Below, one piece after another: positions 48,601 to 50,192 of a stretch of 50,192 nt of DNA. The notes beneath the pieces are model-generated. The model had not been told where the DNA came from and searched no databases. It worked only from the letters and a program-made list of their open reading frames with translations. Position 1 is the first letter of the stretch, and each line of letters starts with the position of its first letter. The stretch spans positions 1-50,192 of the forward strand of contig NZ_JAFBAR010000065.1 of the NCBI RefSeq assembly GCF_019247635.1. The letters are read 5' to 3'. The translations under genes were made by a program, and so were the position numbers. The stretch comes from Mycobacterium sp. (lineage in GTDB: Bacteria > Actinomycetota > Actinomycetes > Mycobacteriales > Mycobacteriaceae).

Positions 48601-50192
48601 ATGTATCCCGGTCCGGTCAACCTGGACACCGGCACCGGCTGGGACGGCGACTTCGGCGAAAGTCTCCGAACCGCGCCGCCACATGGCCCGCAACCCTCGG
48701 AAGGCGGGACCGTAGTCGTAGCCCCGGTCGGCCAGCCGCTCGTACGCGCGGGTGACATCCACAGCCACGGCACCCGCCGGCGGCCACACCGACAGCTCGG
48801 AGGCCGGATCGTGGGTCCCGACACCCAATCTGCCCTCAGCGTGCAAGATCCACTGCGCCGCGAGCGAATATACCGATACGGCGCGGTGCCCCGCCTCCTC
48901 GGCGGCACCCACGACAACCTGCACCTGCACCTCATCGGCGCCCGACATCACCAGCGGGGCCGACAACGTCAGCTCCTCTACCACAGCGCATCCGACCTCA
49001 TCCCCGGCGCGGACGACTAACTCCACGAAACCCGCCCCCGGAAACAGCACCGTGCCGGCTATGCCGTGATCGGCCAGCCATGGCTGGGCGGCCGCCGACA
49101 GCCGACCGGTCAGGACCACGCCGCCCGAATCCGGTCGCTGAACCACCGCGCCGAGCAAGCTGTGGTTAGCATTTGCCAACCCCAGGCTGCGCGCGTCCGC
49201 GGCGGTCATCGAATCAGTCAGCCAAAACCGCTGTCGCACGAACCCATAGGTGGGCAGGTCGACTCGCCGTGCGCCACCGAACACCGCCCCCCAATCGACC
49301 GCTACCCCCGCGACGTGGGCCTGCCCCACCGACAGCCAAAACCGTTCCAGGCCACCGTCGTCGCGGCCCAGCGTCGGGACGACGACCGCGTCCCCGGCAA
49401 GCGTTTCTTCGATCCCGGCGATCAACACCGGATGCGGGCTGGATTCGATGAATACGCCGTATCCGGCGTCTGCGCAGCTGCGTATCGCGTGTTCGAATTG
49501 CACTGTCTGCCGGATGCTTCGGTACCAGTACTCGGCGTTCAGATCACCGGTGTCGATGGGTTCACCGGTGACCGTGGAGAAGAACTTCACCGATGACGGT
49601 CGAGGTTCGATGCCGGCCAGCGCCTCGAGAAGGGCATCCCGAATCGCGTCGACCTGTGCCGAATGTGACGCATAGTCGACATCAATCCTGCGGGCGCGGA
49701 TGCCGTCGGCCGCACAGCGTTCCAAGAGCTCGCTCACAGCGTGGGCGTCGCCCGACACGGCTAACGACGAGACACCGTTCACCGCAGCGATATTCAACCG
49801 ATCGCCCCACGGCGCCACCAGCTGCTGGGCCTGCGCCAGCCCGCACGCCAGCGAGACCATGCCGCCCACGCCCGACAACGCCACCAGCAGCCTGCTGCGC
49901 AGCGCCACTACCCGCGCCGCATCTTCCAGCGAGAGCGCCCCCGCCACATACGCCGCGGCGATCTCGCCCTGCGAGTGCCCGACGACCGCGTCGGGCACGA
50001 TGCCCACCGAGCGCCACAACTCGGCCAGGGACACCATCACCGCCCACAGCGCCGGCTGCACGACGTCGACCCGATCCAGTCCGTGCGCGCCGCGGATGAC
50101 GTCGATCAGTGACCACTCCACGTGCTGCCGGAGGGCCTTGTCGCAACGATCCATGTGTTGGGCGAATACCGTTGACGTATCGAGTAACTGGG
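45646..50192 (-). CDS. pks7: Fully reducing type I PKS module Pks7 (5' end beyond the window)
   Basis: About 1515 codons visible; the frame stays open to the window edge, so the KS and the start are missing. The AT domain (from the edge) has GHSQGE (Ser codon at 49974) and YASH, both typical of methylmalonyl-CoA. DH follows with [10 protein letters not shown] near 49050, then ER (GGVGMAAVQ near 47480), KR (TGGTGMAG near 46920, LDD motif) and ACP (Ser codon at 45993). The end [11 protein letters not shown] is a docking tail that fits the docking coil of the next protein. Translation is coupled to pks8 by a 4-base overlap. It adds a fully reduced, methyl-branched unit; M. tuberculosis pks7 affects surface lipid production. 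Confidence 0.93.
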   Translation of the reverse strand, partial: QLLDTSTVFAQHMDRCDKALRQHVEWSLIDVIRGAHGLDRVDVVQPALWAVMVSLAELWRSVGIVPDAVVGHSQGEIAAAYVAGALSLEDAARVVALRSRLLVALSGVGGMVSLACGLAQAQQLVAPWGDRLNIAAVNGVSSLAVSGDAHAVSELLERCAADGIRARRIDVDYASHSAQVDAIRDALLEALAGIEPRPSSVKFFSTVTGEPIDTGDLNAEYWYRSIRQTVQFEHAIRSCADAGYGVFIESSPHPVLIAGIEETLAGDAVVVPTLGRDDGGLERFWLSVGQAHVAGVAVDWGAVFGGARRVDLPTYGFVRQRFWLTDSMTAADARSLGLANANHSLLGAVVQRPDSGGVVLTGRLSAAAQPWLADHGIAGTVLFPGAGFVELVVRAGDEVGCAVVEELTLSAPLVMSGADEVQVQVVVGAAEEAGHRAVSVYSLAAQWILHAEGRLGVGTHDPASELSVWPPAGAVAVDVTRAYERLADRGYDYGPAFRGLRAMWRRGSETFAEVAVPAGAGVQVDRTGIHPVLLDAALHAMGLGQSQTVLPFSWQGVCLHAAGASEARVRIAPAGAGTVSIEMADPDGLPVLSVRELSVRPVSVDQLSVVSAPATGLLEVTWSPVALEEHGVADGAVVWESRAGDGSVVGSVYAAAHAALGVLQSWLAADAPGPLVVLTRGAMALPDEQLTDLAGAAVWGLVRSAQAEHPDRVVLVDSDDTLDVGSVARCGEPQLVIRNGVAYAARLQRSRPLLRLPELPWHLVSGGGGTLEDVRVRPCAAAELAAGQVRVAVAAVGVNFRDVLVALEMYPGGGRLGVDGSGVVVEVGRDVSGVATGDVVMGLLGVVGSEAVVDARLVTRVPAGWSVVQAAGVPAVFLTALCGLSVLADVRAGQRLLVHAATGGVGMAAVQMARHWGVEVFATASRGKWDTLRAMGFDDDHIGDSRTLEFEAKFRAATAGAGMDVVLNSLAGESIDASLRLLPPGGRFIEMGKTDLRDPALVAEQGVLYRAFDLIEAGADRIAQLLGELMGMFDAGALVPLPVKTFDVRCAQQAYRFVSHARHVGKVVLTLPEGPGQSGLAGGTVLITGGTGMAGSAVARHLVDRHGVANVVLVSRSGGRAQGVSQLVAELREAGAEVAVAACDVADRGAVAALLAGLSPRYPLKGVIHSAGVLDDGLISALTPERVDGVLRAKVDGAWNLHELTRHLNLSAFVVFSSMAGVVGTPGQGNYAAANSFLDGLATQRRAQGLAGLSIAWGLWGQASAMTRRLGDRDIARMTRFGLVPLSTEQALDSIDAALLVERPVVVATRLDSAALDRHRAALPPILSGLASRAVRRVVDRAAATVSTVGLAARLHGLSAEQRQRALVDLVCSNAATVLGRSSIADVNAGRAFQELGFDSLTAVELRNRLKTATGLSLSPTLIFDYPTPAVLAGHLGAQLSDDVDQGSLITRFNDLTSELQALLSQGAWSPDQKAQFTTRIHRLLTGLDTYLDPDIDNASDSELFAMLDQELGQ

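Overview
The sequence is high-GC mycobacterial chromosome. Gene content and order are those of the Rv1660-Rv1713 part of Mycobacterium tuberculosis, read in the opposite direction (pks7-pks8/17-pks9-pks11-cyp139, Rv1683-Rv1687c, mpg, tyrS, tlyA-ppnK-recN, pyrG, xerD, parA-scpAB-rluB-cmk-der). Differences point to a non-tuberculosis, probably slow-growing, Mycobacterium. Pks8 and Pks17 are one protein, the ABC-F gene is intact, and blocks present in M. tuberculosis (about Rv1669-Rv1682 and Rv1704c-Rv1707) are missing. A PE-PPE hydrolase, a bile-acid-symporter-like carrier and a potassium-channel gene occur here that I do not recall at these places in M. tuberculosis. Comparisons with M. tuberculosis are from memory.

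Layout. 1-390: 3' end of an IS481-like transposase, tRNA-Pro(GGG) and a strong hairpin. 391-2010: PE-like serine hydrolase. 2059-7303 (minus): tightly coupled parA-scpA-scpB-rluB-cmk-der operon for chromosome organisation, ribosome assembly and nucleotide supply. 7537-8289: COMT-like methyltransferase on the plus strand. 8317-21654 (minus): housekeeping genes xerD, Nudix, pyrG, mctB/steB-like, steA-like, recN, nadK, tlyA, three conserved genes (one a glycerol-phosphate phosphatase type HAD protein), a secreted DUF732 protein and tyrS. 21819-29088: BASS carrier, mpg, an ABC exporter with its TetR regulator, a Trm112-like protein and a hydrolase/acyl-CoA-synthetase-like fusion. 29285-33059: ABC-F ATPase and an RCK-type potassium channel. 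33556-50192: lipid polyketide cluster (CYP139-type P450, type III PKS Pks11, Pks9, Pks8/17 and the 3' two thirds of Pks7).

Most notable signals. (1) A complete M-box (Mg2+ riboswitch) lies at 33294-33455 on the minus strand. A near-consensus sigma-A promoter precedes it, and an unannotated 27-codon reading frame with a perfect Shine-Dalgarno sequence follows it. All of this sits in front of the K+ channel gene, so magnesium sensing appears to control a potassium channel. (2) Pks9 has Gln instead of the catalytic Cys in its ketosynthase (KSQ), lacks an N-terminal docking coil and has a C-terminal docking tail. It is therefore a decarboxylating loading module although its gene is downstream of the extension modules. 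Acyltransferase motifs predict methylmalonyl-CoA for Pks7 and malonyl-CoA for Pks8/17 and Pks9. (3) A 34-bp dyad over the start of the ABC exporter operon is a good candidate operator for its TetR regulator. (4) A family of long hairpins sharing the core GGGCGAAAATC recurs at 334-369 and 22893-22956. (5) A 36-codon frame overlaps the end of pks9 and fills the gap to pks11.
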